A stretch of DNA of 64,000 bases, from the NCBI GenBank assembly GCA_900316305.1, contig ONCM01000003.1, positions 1 through 64,000 on the forward strand, given 5' to 3'. The position numbers were made by a program, and so were the translations under genes. Below the pieces are notes generated by a model. The model saw nothing but the letters and a program-made list of their open reading frames with translations, did no database searches and was not told where the DNA came from. How positions within the stretch are numbered: the stretch's first letter is position 1; the number at the start of each line of letters is the position of its first letter. Source of the DNA: an uncultured Bacteroidales bacterium (GTDB lineage: Bacteria; Bacteroidota; Bacteroidia; Bacteroidales; WCHB1-69). Positions 44,849-54,740 of the stretch are shown here, piece after piece.

Positions 44849-45692
44849 ATGATTTCACAAGACCTTGCAACAATTTGATTTCCTCCGCCCACAACGTCTC
44901 ATCCGGCGTTTCCAAAATGAGCGGGATGTTGTCAAAGCGCGGATCGTTCATGAACCGCTCGAAAAATTCCATACCCAAAAGTCCCTTGCCAATGCTGTCG
45001 TGACGATCGACACGACTGCCGAGATCCTTTTTCGTATCATTGAGGTGGATAGCCCGCAAATAGCGAAAACCAACCGTCGCCTCAAATTCTTCAAAAGCGG
45101 CTTTGTAGCCGTTCTCTGTCTTCAGATCATAACCGGCAGAATAGGTGTGGCAGGTATCCAAGCACACCCCTACCCTACTCTTATCTTCCACCTTGTCAAT
45201 AATATACGCCAAATGTTGGAAACTAAAACCCACATTGGAACCCTGTCCTGCTGTATTTTCAATCACAGCCGTCACACCCTGCGTCTTGTCCAACGCGATG
45301 TTGATGCTCTCTGCAACCAAGGTGAGACAAGCCTCCAACGAAATCTGCTTCAGATGGCTGCCCGGGTGGAAATTAAGCATTTTTAACCCTAGTTGCTCGC
45401 AACGCTGCATCTCTTCCAAGAAGGAGTTGCGCGACTTCTCCAACCCTTCCGCATCGGGACTGCCAAGATTGATGAGGTAACTGTCGTGCGGAAGCACATA
45501 ATCTGCAGAAATACCCGATTTTTCAAGATTTTCCTTGAAAGCCGTGATGGACTTCTCACTCAACGGCGCCGAAAACCACTGTCGCTGATTCTTGGTGAAC
45601 AAAGCGAAAGCAGTAGCACCCACCTGCATGGCATTCAACGGGGCATTCTCCACCCCACCACTCGCACTCACATGAGGACCAATGTACTTCAT
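44844..45692 (-). CDS. nfo: Endonuclease IV
   Basis: 282 residues. Starts [20 protein letters not shown] and carries the metal ligands in [49 protein letters not shown] and [12 protein letters not shown]. It cuts DNA at abasic sites in base-excision repair. Full length. The last codons and stop lie in a palindromic element, so the natural end may have been replaced. Confidence 0.96.
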   Translation of the reverse strand: MKYIGPHVSASGGVENAPLNAMQVGATAFALFTKNQRQWFSAPLSEKSITAFKENLEKSGISADYVLPHDSYLINLGSPDAEGLEKSRNSFLEEMQRCEQLGLKMLNFHPGSHLKQISLEACLTLVAESINIALDKTQGVTAVIENTAGQGSNVGFSFQHLAYIIDKVEDKSRVGVCLDTCHTYSAGYDLKTENGYKAAFEEFEATVGFRYLRAIHLNDTKKDLGSRVDRHDSIGKGLLGMEFFERFMNDPRFDNIPLILETPDETLWAEEIKLLQGLVKSL

Positions 45693-45744
45693 ACCTTAAA
45701 CACATTCGTATGTTGCCATGCTATAGCAACTTTACAACTATCAC

Positions 45745-46779
45745 CTAAACTAACTTAATATCCACAACACCCTCCTTATCGGTAACATTACCGATAACGA
45801 ACGCCTTCTCACCCAGCTCGTTGAACATCTTTACAGTGCGGTCAGCATCTTTCGGGTCCACCATCAGGACCATGCCGATACCCATGTTGAAGACATTGAA
45901 CATCTCACGGTGATCGACCTTGCCGTACTTTTCAAGGAACGGGAAGATGGCGGGCATTTCCCAATTGTGTTCGTCCACGAAGATGCCTTGTCCGGGACGC
46001 AAAGCACGCGGAATATTTTCGTCGAAACCACCACCGGTGATGTGACAGATAGCGTGAATATCAACACTTTTTAACACCTTTAACACGGGCTTCACATAGA
46101 TGCGCGTGGGGGTGAGCAGCACGTTGCCAAGCGTGTCGGGCAGCGTGTCGTATTTCTTGTTCAAATCCAGCTGGTTGTCTTTGAAGACAATCTTGCGGAC
46201 GAGGGAGAATCCATTGGAATGCACGCCAGAAGAGGCCAAACCGATGAGCACATCGCCGACGTTAACCTTCGAACCGTCAATGAGTTTGGATTTCTCCACC
46301 GCACCAACGGTGAAACCGGCGATGTCGTATTCGTCCTCATCGTACATGTCAGGCATCTCAGCCGTCTCGCCCCCGATAAGCGCACAGTTGGACAGCACAC
46401 AGCCGTCAGCCACGCCCTTCACAATCGCCTCGATTTTGGCAGGATGGTTCTTGCCCACAGCGATGTAGTCCAGGAAGAACAGAGGAGCTGCACCCTGGGC
46501 GAGTACGTCGTTGACGCACATGGCCACGGCATCCTGACCGATCGTGTCGTGACGGTCCATCATGAACGCCAGTTTGAGCTTGGTGCCCACACCGTCGGTA
46601 CCGCTGACCAAAACGGGTTCCTTGTAGCCAAGGGAGGCCAAATCGAACATACCGCCGAAGCTGCCGATGTTGCCCATCATGCCGGGACGGTTGGTGCGGG
46701 AAATATGTTTTTTGATGAGGCGCACGGATTCATAGCCTGCTTCCAGCTGTACGCCCGCTGCTTGATATGCTTTTGACAT
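45745..46779 (-). CDS. purM: Phosphoribosylformylglycinamidine cyclo-ligase (AIR synthetase)
   Basis: 344 residues. [59 protein letters not shown] and [19 protein letters not shown] are PurM signatures. It closes the imidazole ring in purine synthesis (FGAM to AIR). 22 bp after queA on the same strand and probably co-transcribed with it. Confidence 0.96.
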   Translation of the reverse strand: MSKAYQAAGVQLEAGYESVRLIKKHISRTNRPGMMGNIGSFGGMFDLASLGYKEPVLVSGTDGVGTKLKLAFMMDRHDTIGQDAVAMCVNDVLAQGAAPLFFLDYIAVGKNHPAKIEAIVKGVADGCVLSNCALIGGETAEMPDMYDEDEYDIAGFTVGAVEKSKLIDGSKVNVGDVLIGLASSGVHSNGFSLVRKIVFKDNQLDLNKKYDTLPDTLGNVLLTPTRIYVKPVLKVLKSVDIHAICHITGGGFDENIPRALRPGQGIFVDEHNWEMPAIFPFLEKYGKVDHREMFNVFNMGIGMVLMVDPKDADRTVKMFNELGEKAFVIGNVTDKEGVVDIKLV

Positions 46780-46801
46780 AGTTATATCGTATTAAAAAAC
46801 G

Positions 46802-47878
46802 TTAAATAATCAACATTGCATCTCCGTAGGTGAGGAAGCGGTATTTCTCCGCCACAGCCTCCTTATAGGCCTTCATCACGAAGTCGTAACCACCGAACGC
46901 CGCCACCATCATCAACATGGAACTTTGCGGAGCGTGGAAGTTGGTAACCATCGCATTGGCCACTTTGAAACGGTACGGCGGGTAGATGAACTTGTTGGTC
47001 CACATATCCTCCTTGCCGTTCATCTCGGTGGTCTTCACCATGCCGTTATCATACACGGAAGACTCCAAAGCCTTCATCGTGGTGGTACCGACCACCACAA
47101 TTTTGTGACCCTCTTCCTTCGTCTCGTTGATCTTGTTTGCCACCTCGGTGCGGATGATCATACGCTCGGAATCGGGTTTGTGCTTCGACAAATCCTCCAC
47201 ATCAATATCGTTAAAATTACTTAATCCGGCATGCAGCGTGATATAGGTACGCTCAATGCCCTTGATCTCCATTTTGGAAAGCAGGAAGCGGCTGAAGTGG
47301 AATCCGGCAGCCGGTGCCACTACTGCGCCCTCCTCAGTAGCGTAGATGGTCTGATAGTCCTGTTCATCCTCCGGCTCGATGTCACGCAAACGCTGAATAT
47401 CGTTAGGCAGCGGCGTAGTGCCGATTTCCATGAGCTTTTTCTTGAAAGCATCGTGGTCACCGTCGAAAAGGAAACGCAACGTACGACCACGAGAAGTGGT
47501 ATTGTCAATGACCTCAGCCACCAGACTGTCATCCTCGGTGAACGACAGCTTGTTACCGATACGAATCTTGCGGGCGGGATCGACCAAGACATCCCACAAA
47601 CGACTTTCCTCGTCCAGCTCTCTCAACAGAAAAACACGGATTTGGGCGCGGGTCTGCTCCTTCTCCCCGAACATCAAAGCAGGGAAGACGCGGGTGTTGT
47701 TCATCACGAACAAATCCCCTTCGTCAAAGTAGTCTATAATATCTTTAAATAGCTTATGCTCAATAGTTTTTGTCTTTCTATTGAGCACCATCATACGCGC
47801 CTCGTCACGCTCTTCAACAGGGTGCAAAGCGATCAATTCTTGTGGCAAATAATACTTAAATTCGGATAATTTCATCAA
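46802..47878 (-). CDS. queA: S-adenosylmethionine:tRNA ribosyltransferase-isomerase
   Basis: 358 residues. [68 protein letters not shown] and [20 protein letters not shown] follow the QueA family throughout. It makes epoxyqueuosine in tRNA anticodons. Queuosine modification ends with a B12-dependent or B12-independent reductase, which is not in the window. An MM start leaves either of two adjacent ATGs possible. Confidence 0.96.
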   Translation of the reverse strand: MMKLSEFKYYLPQELIALHPVEERDEARMMVLNRKTKTIEHKLFKDIIDYFDEGDLFVMNNTRVFPALMFGEKEQTRAQIRVFLLRELDEESRLWDVLVDPARKIRIGNKLSFTEDDSLVAEVIDNTTSRGRTLRFLFDGDHDAFKKKLMEIGTTPLPNDIQRLRDIEPEDEQDYQTIYATEEGAVVAPAAGFHFSRFLLSKMEIKGIERTYITLHAGLSNFNDIDVEDLSKHKPDSERMIIRTEVANKINETKEEGHKIVVVGTTTMKALESSVYDNGMVKTTEMNGKEDMWTNKFIYPPYRFKVANAMVTNFHAPQSSMLMMVAAFGGYDFVMKAYKEAVAEKYRFLTYGDAMLII

Positions 47879-47893
47879 CTATAATTTTGGCGC

Positions 47894-47902
47894 GCAAAGA
47901 TA
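47894..47902 (-). promoter_or_regulatory. Promoter -7 box for queA-purM
   Basis: TATCTTTGC on the minus strand 16 bp upstream of queA. Confidence 0.65.
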
Positions 47903-47960
47903 CAATATTTTTAAGCGTTTGTCAAGTGTTTTTTTTAGAAAAAATTTATAAAAAAAGTTG

Positions 47961-47969
47961 TACCTTTGC
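47961..47969 (+). promoter_or_regulatory. Promoter -7 box for pepT
   Basis: TACCTTTGC on the plus strand, 61 bp before the pepT start. Confidence 0.7.
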
Positions 47970-48030
47970 CTTCGGTCATTTTACGACTCTTTTGTCTATT
48001 CAAGTATTTAATAACCAAATAATTAAAAAT

Positions 48031-49242
48031 ATGAAAGACCTTCTGTTAAAACGTTTCAGCAAGTATATCTCCTACGCGACCACCGCAGACCCTGAATCGG
48101 AAACCTATCCGAGCACCCAGGCACTTCTCGATTTCGCCGATGTCATGGTGGAAGAACTGAAAAATATTGGTATGCAAAATGTTACAAAAGACCAACATGG
48201 CTATGTGACCGCTCTGCTGCCCGCCAATACAACAGAAAAACAGCCCGTAATCGGTTTTATGGCGCACCTGGACACCGCACCCGACATGCCCGGCATCGCC
48301 GCACCCGTCATCGTGCCGAACTATGACGGTAGCACCATCGTGCTGGACAAAGAAACTAACACCGTACTCTCCCCTGAAGAATTCCCGGAACTGCTAGATT
48401 ACAAGGGATTAACCATCCTTACCACTGATGGTAAACACCTTCTCGGTGCCGATGACAAAGCCGGCGTGGCCGAAATCGTTTGCGCAATGGAATACCTCAT
48501 CCAACATCCTGAAATCAAGCACGGCGACATCAAAGTGGCCTTCTCCCATGACGAAGAGGTCGGCAACGGCGTGAAATTCTTTGACGTAGAGGCTTTTGGC
48601 TGCGATTTCGCCTACACCATGGACGGTGGCGCCATCGGGGAACTGGAGTTCGAAAACTTCAACGCTGCCGGTGCCAACATCCGCATACAAGGCAAGAACA
48701 TCCATCCCGGCTATGCCAAGAACAAGATGGTGAACTCGCAACTTATCGCCATGGAACTCAACAACTTGCTGCCCGCTGCGCAACGTCCCGAACACACGCA
48801 GGACTATGAAGGATTTTACCTCCTCACCCGCATCGACGGTACGGTGGAGGAGACCAAGATGTCGTACATCATCCGCAACCACAACCGCGAAACCTTCGAA
48901 TCGCAGAAAAAATTCATGCAGGAGATTGTCAACTTCCTGAACATCAAGTACAACAATTGCATCACCTGTGAAATCAAGGACCAATATTACAACATGCGCG
49001 AGAAAGTGGAACCCGTCTATTACGTGGTGGAACGCGCCGTGAAGGCGATGAAAGAAGCTGACGTAGAGCCCGTCATCGTGCCCATCCGCGGCGGCACCGA
49101 CGGCGCCAACCTTTCGTTCCGCAACCTCCCCTGCCCCAACATCTTCGCCGGCGGCCACAACTTCCATGGCAAATACGAATATGTGCCGCTGGAATCCATG
49201 GTGAAAGCCACTGAAGTGATTATTAACATCTCAAAATGCTAA
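48031..49242 (+). CDS. pepT: Peptidase T (tripeptide aminopeptidase)
   Basis: 403 residues from MKDLLLKRFSKYISYATTAD; the frame opens earlier but the promoter is inside that extension. Zn site residues in GFMAHLDTAPDMPG, LLGADDKAGVAEIV, FSHDEEVGNGVKFF, FAYTMDGGAIGEL and a final AGGHNFHGKYEYVP; RGGTDGANLSF closes the dimerisation-site pattern. It is an M20B metallopeptidase that removes N-terminal residues from tripeptides in the cytoplasm. Confidence 0.96.
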   Translation: MKDLLLKRFSKYISYATTADPESETYPSTQALLDFADVMVEELKNIGMQNVTKDQHGYVTALLPANTTEKQPVIGFMAHLDTAPDMPGIAAPVIVPNYDGSTIVLDKETNTVLSPEEFPELLDYKGLTILTTDGKHLLGADDKAGVAEIVCAMEYLIQHPEIKHGDIKVAFSHDEEVGNGVKFFDVEAFGCDFAYTMDGGAIGELEFENFNAAGANIRIQGKNIHPGYAKNKMVNSQLIAMELNNLLPAAQRPEHTQDYEGFYLLTRIDGTVEETKMSYIIRNHNRETFESQKKFMQEIVNFLNIKYNNCITCEIKDQYYNMREKVEPVYYVVERAVKAMKEADVEPVIVPIRGGTDGANLSFRNLPCPNIFAGGHNFHGKYEYVPLESMVKATEVIINISKC

Positions 49243-49261
49243 TTAACAAGCAAATAAAACA

Positions 49262-49294
49262 AATGGCGCGAACGTAACATTCGCGCCATTTTTG
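49262..49294 (+). terminator. pepT terminator
   Basis: AATGGCGCGAA / TTCGCGCCATT with a 7-nt loop and a following TTT run. Confidence 0.88.
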
Positions 49295-49320
49295 TAGGGA
49301 TGGGATACCCAAAAAAATTA

Positions 49321-49329
49321 TATTTTTGC
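49321..49329 (+). promoter_or_regulatory. Promoter -7 box for tRNA-Arg
   Basis: TATTTTTGC 11 bp before the tRNA. Confidence 0.65.
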
Positions 49330-49339
49330 GCCCCGATTT

Positions 49340-49411
49340 GGTCCTGTAGTTCAATGGATAGAACGGAAGTTTCCTAAACTTTTGATAGGAGTTCGATTCT
49401 CCTCGGGACTA
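49340..49411 (+). tRNA. tRNA-Arg (anticodon CCT)
   Basis: Acceptor GGTCCTG/CGGGACT (G1-U72 and U6-G67 wobbles), D arm GTTC...GAAC, anticodon stem GAAGT/ACTTT with loop TTCCTAA (CCT), T arm AGGAG-TTCGATT-CTCCT. CCA not encoded. Confidence 0.9.
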
Positions 49412-49415
49412 CTAC

Positions 49416-49443
49416 GTAGAGACGCAAAATTTTGCGTCTCTAC
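49416..49443. repeat. Palindromic GTAGAGACG element at the tRNA-Arg end
   Basis: Perfect 28-bp palindrome GTAGAGACGCAAAA / TTTTGCGTCTCTAC starting 4 bp past the tRNA 3' end; may serve as its terminator. Confidence 0.9.
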
Positions 49444-49454
49444 ATTCATTGCCT

Positions 49455-49530
49455 CATCGCATTTCATCGTTTTTCATCGCATTTCATCGTTTTTCATCGT
49501 TTTTCATCGCATTTCATCGCATTTCATCGT
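49455..49530. repeat. 10-bp tandem repeat (CATCGcattt / CATCGttttt)
   Basis: Seven full units and part of an eighth, mixing two variants CATCGCATTT and CATCGTTTTT. It touches the lptC stop codon. Confidence 0.9.
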
Positions 49531-50093
49531 CAGAAATCATACCCCACCATCTCCCCGTGCGGGTGGATGATCGTATATTTCGTAAACCGCTCGTCCGCAT
49601 CAAAACCGTCACCGTAATTCACCGATCCGTCCCGCTTCACCTGCTTCACCGACTTCGTGGAGTAGATGCTGCGCCGGCGCTGGTCCCAAATTACCTCATC
49701 GGTAATCACAGAATCCCCATTGATAATATCGTAAATGACCACATTGTCCGTGGCCTTGAACAGATTGTTATTGATCTGGCACGCGTAATTCGCCGTAATG
49801 ATGGCCTGCTTACGCCCAAAATCGTTGAAAGAGGTAATGGTGATCCCTTCCGGACAATCCACGTAAGAAGTGTCCCCGTTGTAGCGGTTGAACATCGGCG
49901 TGGTGACAATGAAACTCGTGCGCCCGGAATCGCTGACGGTGATCGTCATATTCTGAGCCGATTCGTCAGGATATTTGCCATTATATTCAAAAAGTTCGGA
50001 TTTTTTTTCCGAAGATTTACAAGCAGCAAAAAGCATCATAATGCACGAGGCGATTATGATGCTTTTGAATGCGTATTTTAGTCTGAAAGACAT
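49530..50093 (-). CDS. lptC: LPS export periplasmic protein LptC
   Basis: 187 residues. Signal with lipobox LFAACKSS, then TSFIVTTPMFNRYNGDTSYV, DCPEGITITSFNDFGRKQAI, ITANYACQINNNLFKATDNV and VIYDIINGDSVITDEVIWDQ: the repeating strand pattern of LptC (OstA-like fold). It links the inner-membrane LptBFG exporter to the periplasmic bridge. Fourth cell-envelope gene of a coaX-OMP-TPR-lptC series; 4 bp after the TPR gene. Confidence 0.85.
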   Translation of the reverse strand: MSFRLKYAFKSIIIASCIMMLFAACKSSEKKSELFEYNGKYPDESAQNMTITVSDSGRTSFIVTTPMFNRYNGDTSYVDCPEGITITSFNDFGRKQAIITANYACQINNNLFKATDNVVIYDIINGDSVITDEVIWDQRRRSIYSTKSVKQVKRDGSVNYGDGFDADERFTKYTIIHPHGEMVGYDF

Positions 50094-50097
50094 GAGA

Positions 50098-51543
50098 TTA
50101 TCTCACAGTCGTATTCTCTTGGATCCAGCAGCCCACGTGAACGACATCACCGCTCTTCAGACCGCGTTTGAACAGTTCATCCTTGCTGGGGAATCTCAGT
50201 TTGGAACGATGGTTGTTGGCATCGTTGGCGCAAGAAGGATCAACAGCGACAGCCTTGGCATATTTATCGGCAGCAGCCCAAGCGTATGCACCAGGAACCT
50301 CATTGTCGCCAGAGCATCCACGAGAGTAGAGGTCTCCAATCAAGATGTAAGCCTTGCCCATATCGGGTTTTGACTTGAGGGCTTCGTAAGCGGCGGCACG
50401 GGCTTCGGAGTTAGCACCTCTCAGCTGATATGCGAGAGCCAGCATGTAGTTGGCGTCAGCTTTCTGTTCGTGCGTCTCACTCAATTTCACAGCCTCTTTG
50501 AAGTAGTCAACAGTAGCGGTGAAGTTCTCATCCGTCTTGTTCGTAGCATAATTCTTGAGCATGAGATTACCCATCATGAAGGCCGTGTTGCGGCTCGGGC
50601 TGGCTTTATGCAGAATGGACAGACCGTCCTGGAAGACCTGGCTGTTGGTGCAACCGCCCTTGAACATGGTGTTCACCATTTTGCTGACAGCGGCCAAATC
50701 ACCCTTGATTTCTTCGAACTTCTTGGTGTAGAGCATCTCCAAAACTTCGCAAGAAGCGTAAGGCGTCACAGCATTGTTGATCTTCACCAACGTTTTGCGG
50801 TAGTTGACGATGAGCTTAGCCTGACGGGCAGTGTCGGAAGTCAACTTCTTGGCCTGTTTGTCGTAAGCCATACGGTCAATTTCACCTTTTTCCAGTTGGG
50901 CATTCAAAGCTTCCAACGCATCAGCGCTCTGCTCGTAAGCCTTGGTGGCATTCAAGATAGAAAGATCAAGGTAGTCGGTGGCACGCTCGTAGGCCTCAAT
51001 CACGATAGAGGTATCTTTCTTGGCCTTGGTCATATTCTCAGCCAACTGATAATACGTGTCCCAAATGGCGGGTTGCGTGTTCTCCTTCTCCATTTCAACA
51101 GACTGCACAAACCATGTGTATGCCTGCTCATACTGAGATTTACGATATCTCATCGTGTTGTAAGCCTTGAAGCCCAGACCGGAACCGGGAGTGAACTTCT
51201 CCGGGAAATGGTTGCTGCGGACATCGAAGGTGTACATCAAAGAGTCGATGAGCACTTCGCGATGTGCAGAATCCTTCTCATCCTTGATAAGATTCTGGAA
51301 CAACGTCTGTGCATTGGTGTAAATGCCGTCCCAAGAGCATGGGCAGTTTTGGATGACATACTGCCAAGATTCGTATGCATCTTTGTAATTCTTGGCATTG
51401 TAAAATGTTCTGAAATTCGTGATTTGTTCAAGGCATTTCAAGGAATCAGCCTCATTTGCTCCGTATTTGAAGGAGCAGGGTTTCTGCGCGAAGGCGAAAC
51501 TTCCGCCGATAACCAGTACGATGACAGCTAAGATCTTTTTCAT
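50098..51543 (-). CDS. Secreted TPR-repeat protein
   Basis: 481 residues. Signal peptide SFAFAQ. N-terminal part ADSLKCLEQITNFRTFYNAK, NYKDAYESWQYVIQNCPCSW; TPR units near 150-175 (YRKSQYEQAYTWFVQSVEME) and 355-440 (TVDYFKEAVKLSETHEQKAD, ANYMLALAYQLRGANSEARA, AYILIGDLYSRGC). A coiled stretch with many Lys/Ala lies between (EALNAQLEKGEIDRM). Conserved in Bacteroidales next to lptC. Probably a periplasmic scaffold. Function unknown. Confidence 0.75.
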   Translation of the reverse strand: MKKILAVIVLVIGGSFAFAQKPCSFKYGANEADSLKCLEQITNFRTFYNAKNYKDAYESWQYVIQNCPCSWDGIYTNAQTLFQNLIKDEKDSAHREVLIDSLMYTFDVRSNHFPEKFTPGSGLGFKAYNTMRYRKSQYEQAYTWFVQSVEMEKENTQPAIWDTYYQLAENMTKAKKDTSIVIEAYERATDYLDLSILNATKAYEQSADALEALNAQLEKGEIDRMAYDKQAKKLTSDTARQAKLIVNYRKTLVKINNAVTPYASCEVLEMLYTKKFEEIKGDLAAVSKMVNTMFKGGCTNSQVFQDGLSILHKASPSRNTAFMMGNLMLKNYATNKTDENFTATVDYFKEAVKLSETHEQKADANYMLALAYQLRGANSEARAAAYEALKSKPDMGKAYILIGDLYSRGCSGDNEVPGAYAWAAADKYAKAVAVDPSCANDANNHRSKLRFPSKDELFKRGLKSGDVVHVGCWIQENTTVR

Positions 51544-51575
51544 TTCTTCTTTTATTTTATAGGGTTATTACTTTA

Positions 51576-52856
51576 TTAATCTATCTTAACTCTTTGATAC
51601 CAACGTTCTTGGAGGATGAAGCAGAGTGAGATTCTGTAGTAGTTCTGCTGTACCAAATTGTTCTCCATCGTTCCAGTTCTTCCGTATTCAAACATGATAT
51701 TGATGGACGAATGAGTATTGAACGTGTTTATGGGTAATCCTACGCCTAAACAGACTCCATATTCTGAAATAGGTTTATTGCGCAATGACAATTCTCCGGT
51801 GGTAAACTTGCTTCCCAAACGAAAAGCCAGCTTTTTGAAGAACTTGTTGGATAACGGATCCGGAATATACTGAAAACCAATGGATGACGAAAGCGAGTTG
51901 TGCAACGAATCCGTCGGTTTCAAGAATTCAAATTTCTCCCAATTCCGCCACGTCACGTCCGTGGCAACCGTCAATTTGTCCTTATAGCAGTAGCTAATAC
52001 CACCACCCACGGACTGCGGGATATATAAGTTGCCGCTAATGCCATCTTTATACAATATAGTATCGTATGTCGCCGTGGAAACATAACTACCGCTATAGGA
52101 GTTGACTAAAATACTCTCTTTCGCCCAAATATAAGCGGTGTTGCTATAGACAACACCCAATCCGATACGATGCTTTGGACCGGCATTGAAGAAATATTGC
52201 AAACCGGCATCAAGATAGATACCTTTCGTCTGATAGGCATCACGCACATAACTGTTGGTGAAGTAGGAACCATCAAATTCAGTATTGGAATATGAATAGA
52301 TGGTACCGAATATATAGCTGGCATTCAAGCCAATAGAGAGTCCTTTACAAATTTTGAACGCATTACCCCAGTAAAGCTGGTTGATACCACCGTCGCCGCT
52401 GTATTTGTAGGTGACCGGTCCGATATTATCCACTACCCGTACATCCTCAATATCGTAACCCACTGAACTGAAGGGCAATATACCCAAACTGGTGCGCCAA
52501 TGACGGGTCACCGGCAAACCAATGGCTATATAACCGGGTTGAAAATAGTTGTTCTTCTGCTGCATCTTCATCTGGTTCAACTTCGACATATATACCGAAC
52601 CAGAAACATCGGCAATGAACGAGAGAGAATCAAAAGCCGCGTATGACGCAGGATTCCGAAAATTGATGAAATACGGATTCTGCATGGCATACGAAACTCC
52701 GCCCATGGCATCCAACACACCATTGGAAGAACGGTTCAACGAACCCACCCCATAACTGGAGTATGGCTGGCTGATCTCATTTTGCGCCTGTACATGGAAC
52801 ACGCACAAGCAGCAAATCAAAAGCATCCATATTTTATGGTCAATCTTCTGAAGCAT
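51576..52856 (-). CDS. Outer-membrane beta-barrel protein (FadL/PorV-like)
   Basis: 426 residues. Signal ends VQAQNE. Mature start SQPYSSYGVGSLNRSSNGVL, DAMGGVSYAMQNPYFINFRN, PASYAAFDSLSFI is the plug-like start of FadL-type barrels in Bacteroidetes, and the protein ends in a barrel strand (YRISLCFILQERW). It lies between coaX and the TPR gene and overlaps coaX by 17 bp. Ligand unknown. Confidence 0.75.
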   Translation of the reverse strand: MLQKIDHKIWMLLICCLCVFHVQAQNEISQPYSSYGVGSLNRSSNGVLDAMGGVSYAMQNPYFINFRNPASYAAFDSLSFIADVSGSVYMSKLNQMKMQQKNNYFQPGYIAIGLPVTRHWRTSLGILPFSSVGYDIEDVRVVDNIGPVTYKYSGDGGINQLYWGNAFKICKGLSIGLNASYIFGTIYSYSNTEFDGSYFTNSYVRDAYQTKGIYLDAGLQYFFNAGPKHRIGLGVVYSNTAYIWAKESILVNSYSGSYVSTATYDTILYKDGISGNLYIPQSVGGGISYCYKDKLTVATDVTWRNWEKFEFLKPTDSLHNSLSSSIGFQYIPDPLSNKFFKKLAFRLGSKFTTGELSLRNKPISEYGVCLGVGLPINTFNTHSSINIMFEYGRTGTMENNLVQQNYYRISLCFILQERWYQRVKID

Positions 52857-53574
52857 TCAGTACTAATATTTTATACAATCCGAACAGGGTCGGATTTGGG
52901 GCGGCAAATATACGTTTTTTTATGAATTTTTGGAGCAACTCCGAATCACCACCCGAAAATAACACCTTCAGACCGGAAAAAGCCTCCTCATATTGGGCAA
53001 TCAGACCGTCAATTTCTCGCGCCATCCCATTGATGACACCAGACAAAATGGAGCCTCGGGTGTCGTCACCGATGAAATAATCGATGGATTCAGGGTCCAC
53101 TAACGGCAAACGAGCCGTGAATTGCGAAAGAGCTTGGAAACGCATCTGCATTCCCGGCGCAATACTTCCACCCAAATACTCTCCGTCAGCATTGACGAAA
53201 TCCGCCACCAGACAGGTACCCGCCATGATGGAGAGCACATTTTCTCCAGGATATAAAGCATTGGCTCCCACCGCATTGGCGATACGGTCGGTACCCAACG
53301 TCTCCGGCGTTGCGTAACGCATGTTGATGGGCAAACGGCACTCGGAAGAAAAACGGACCAACTTGACACGACAGCCCAACCAACGGAACAGTTCCTCGTC
53401 ATCCTTTCCGACAGAAGAGACAATTGCACTCCGCACCGGATAACAGGCCAGCACCTCCTCCAAAATCGGAACCGACAACTGTTTCTCTTGCAAAAACTTG
53501 ACTATTTTCCCACTTTCATCGAAAACAGCCAACTTCTGCAACGTATTGCCAATATCTATCACTAGGTTGACCAT
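52840..53574 (-). CDS. coaX: Type III pantothenate kinase
   Basis: 244 residues from MVNLVIDIGNTLQKLAVFDE; an ATG at 53595 adds a repeat-coded MVNSQRS and is unlikely. DIGNT is the phosphate loop; PETLGTDRIANAVGA, IMAGTCLVADFVNADGEYLG and GGSIAPGMQMRF are CoaX motifs. It phosphorylates pantothenate for coenzyme A. 10 bp after pdxA. Confidence 0.93.
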   Translation of the reverse strand: MVNLVIDIGNTLQKLAVFDESGKIVKFLQEKQLSVPILEEVLACYPVRSAIVSSVGKDDEELFRWLGCRVKLVRFSSECRLPINMRYATPETLGTDRIANAVGANALYPGENVLSIMAGTCLVADFVNADGEYLGGSIAPGMQMRFQALSQFTARLPLVDPESIDYFIGDDTRGSILSGVINGMAREIDGLIAQYEEAFSGLKVLFSGGDSELLQKFIKKRIFAAPNPTLFGLYKILVLNASED

Positions 53575-53584
53575 TGACCTTTGA

Positions 53585-54610
53585 CTATTGACCATTAACC
53601 GTTAACCCTTTTCTATTCCTCAAAATATCAATAGCCAAATAAATAGCATTGCGCATCGACTGGGCGTCGGCAACATTCTTTCCGGCAATATCGTAGGCAG
53701 TGCCATGGGCTGGCGACGTGCGCACGATGGGCAGTCCGGCGGTGAAATTCACCCCATCCTTGGAGAGCAGTTTGAAAGGAATCATGCCCTGATCGTAATG
53801 CATGGCCAACACCGCATCAAACTTGGTATAAGCACCCGTAGAGAAGAAACTATCGGCCGGGAAGGGTCCGAAAGCGTTAATACCGTCATGAAAAGCTTGA
53901 GCCACAGCTGGTTGTATCACTTCTTTTTCCTCGTTGCCAATCAATCCTTCGTCACCGCAATGCGGGTTGAGCGCGAGCACCGCAATGGTCGGGTTGCTCA
54001 CCGCAAAATCTTTCTTCAACGATTCATTCACAATCTCCAACTTTTTCAGAATCAACTCGGTAGTAATGGTTTCAGCCACTTTGCCGATTGGATGATGGTG
54101 GGTGACAAACGCCACACGCAAATTCTCCGAAACCATCATCATCGTGGCCGGATGCTCTTTCCCGCCAAAGTAGTGGTCGAAAAACTCGGTGTGCCCAGGG
54201 AAGACAAATTTCTCCGATTGGATGTTACTCTTATTGATGGGCGCCGTCACAATCGCGTCGATGAGGTTGTTCTTCAAGTCGCGGCCGGCCGCGTATAGCG
54301 AACGCTCCGCCATCTGACCGGCAATCTTCGTGGAAGTTCCCAAATCCAACTTCACCTCCTCTTCATACAAATTGATGAGATTCGGCCGTTTTGTGGAGAG
54401 CTGCTCGGCCGTTTTCGTGAACTGGAACGAAAAATCCGGCAACTCCATGTACTTTTTATGATATGAGGCCACTTTCGACAAACCATAAACCACCGGAGTG
54501 CACATCTCCATGATTCGGTTGTCGCTCAACGATTTAATGATTACTTCATAGCCGATACCGTTAATATCGCCCTGTGTGATTCCAATTGTGAAATTCTTAT
54601 TGTCAGCCAT
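53585..54610 (-). CDS. pdxA: 4-hydroxythreonine-4-phosphate dehydrogenase
   Basis: 341 residues. IGITQGDINGIGYEVIIKSL, DAIVTAPINKSNIQ, FPGHTEFFDHYFG, VTHHHPIGKVAE and LNPHCGDEGLIGNEE carry the metal-binding His residues and substrate site of PdxA; MHYDQGMIPFKLL and GTAYDIAGKN complete it. It acts in pyridoxal phosphate synthesis. First gene of the pdxA-coaX-OMP-TPR-lptC series. Confidence 0.95.
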   Translation of the reverse strand: MADNKNFTIGITQGDINGIGYEVIIKSLSDNRIMEMCTPVVYGLSKVASYHKKYMELPDFSFQFTKTAEQLSTKRPNLINLYEEEVKLDLGTSTKIAGQMAERSLYAAGRDLKNNLIDAIVTAPINKSNIQSEKFVFPGHTEFFDHYFGGKEHPATMMMVSENLRVAFVTHHHPIGKVAETITTELILKKLEIVNESLKKDFAVSNPTIAVLALNPHCGDEGLIGNEEKEVIQPAVAQAFHDGINAFGPFPADSFFSTGAYTKFDAVLAMHYDQGMIPFKLLSKDGVNFTAGLPIVRTSPAHGTAYDIAGKNVADAQSMRNAIYLAIDILRNRKGLTVNGQ

Positions 54611-54629
54611 AAATACTTTTTTTGGGGCT

Positions 54630-54638
54630 GCAAATATA
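54630..54638 (-). promoter_or_regulatory. Promoter -7 box for pdxA unit
   Basis: TATATTTGC on the minus strand 20 bp upstream of pdxA. Confidence 0.65.
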
Positions 54639-54718
54639 CATAATATTCATCAATCGGGCGTTATTTTCTTAATAATTCTTAAAACTGAAAAAAGACGAAT
54701 TGATAATGGAAGAAATGA

Positions 54719-54727
54719 TATTTTTGC
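54719..54727 (+). promoter_or_regulatory. Promoter -7 box for porQ
   Basis: TATTTTTGC only 13 bp before the ATG, so the leader is very short. Confidence 0.65.
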
Positions 54728-54740
54728 AGTTTGATTTTTT

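Noticed and set aside
49455-49530. Possible CRISPR array
   Set aside because: Units are 10 bp head to tail with no spacers and no cas genes nearby.
53575-53595. Upstream start of coaX giving MVNSQRS
   Set aside because: The extra residues come from a short GGTCAAT-type repeat; MVNLVIDIGNT matches the family start.
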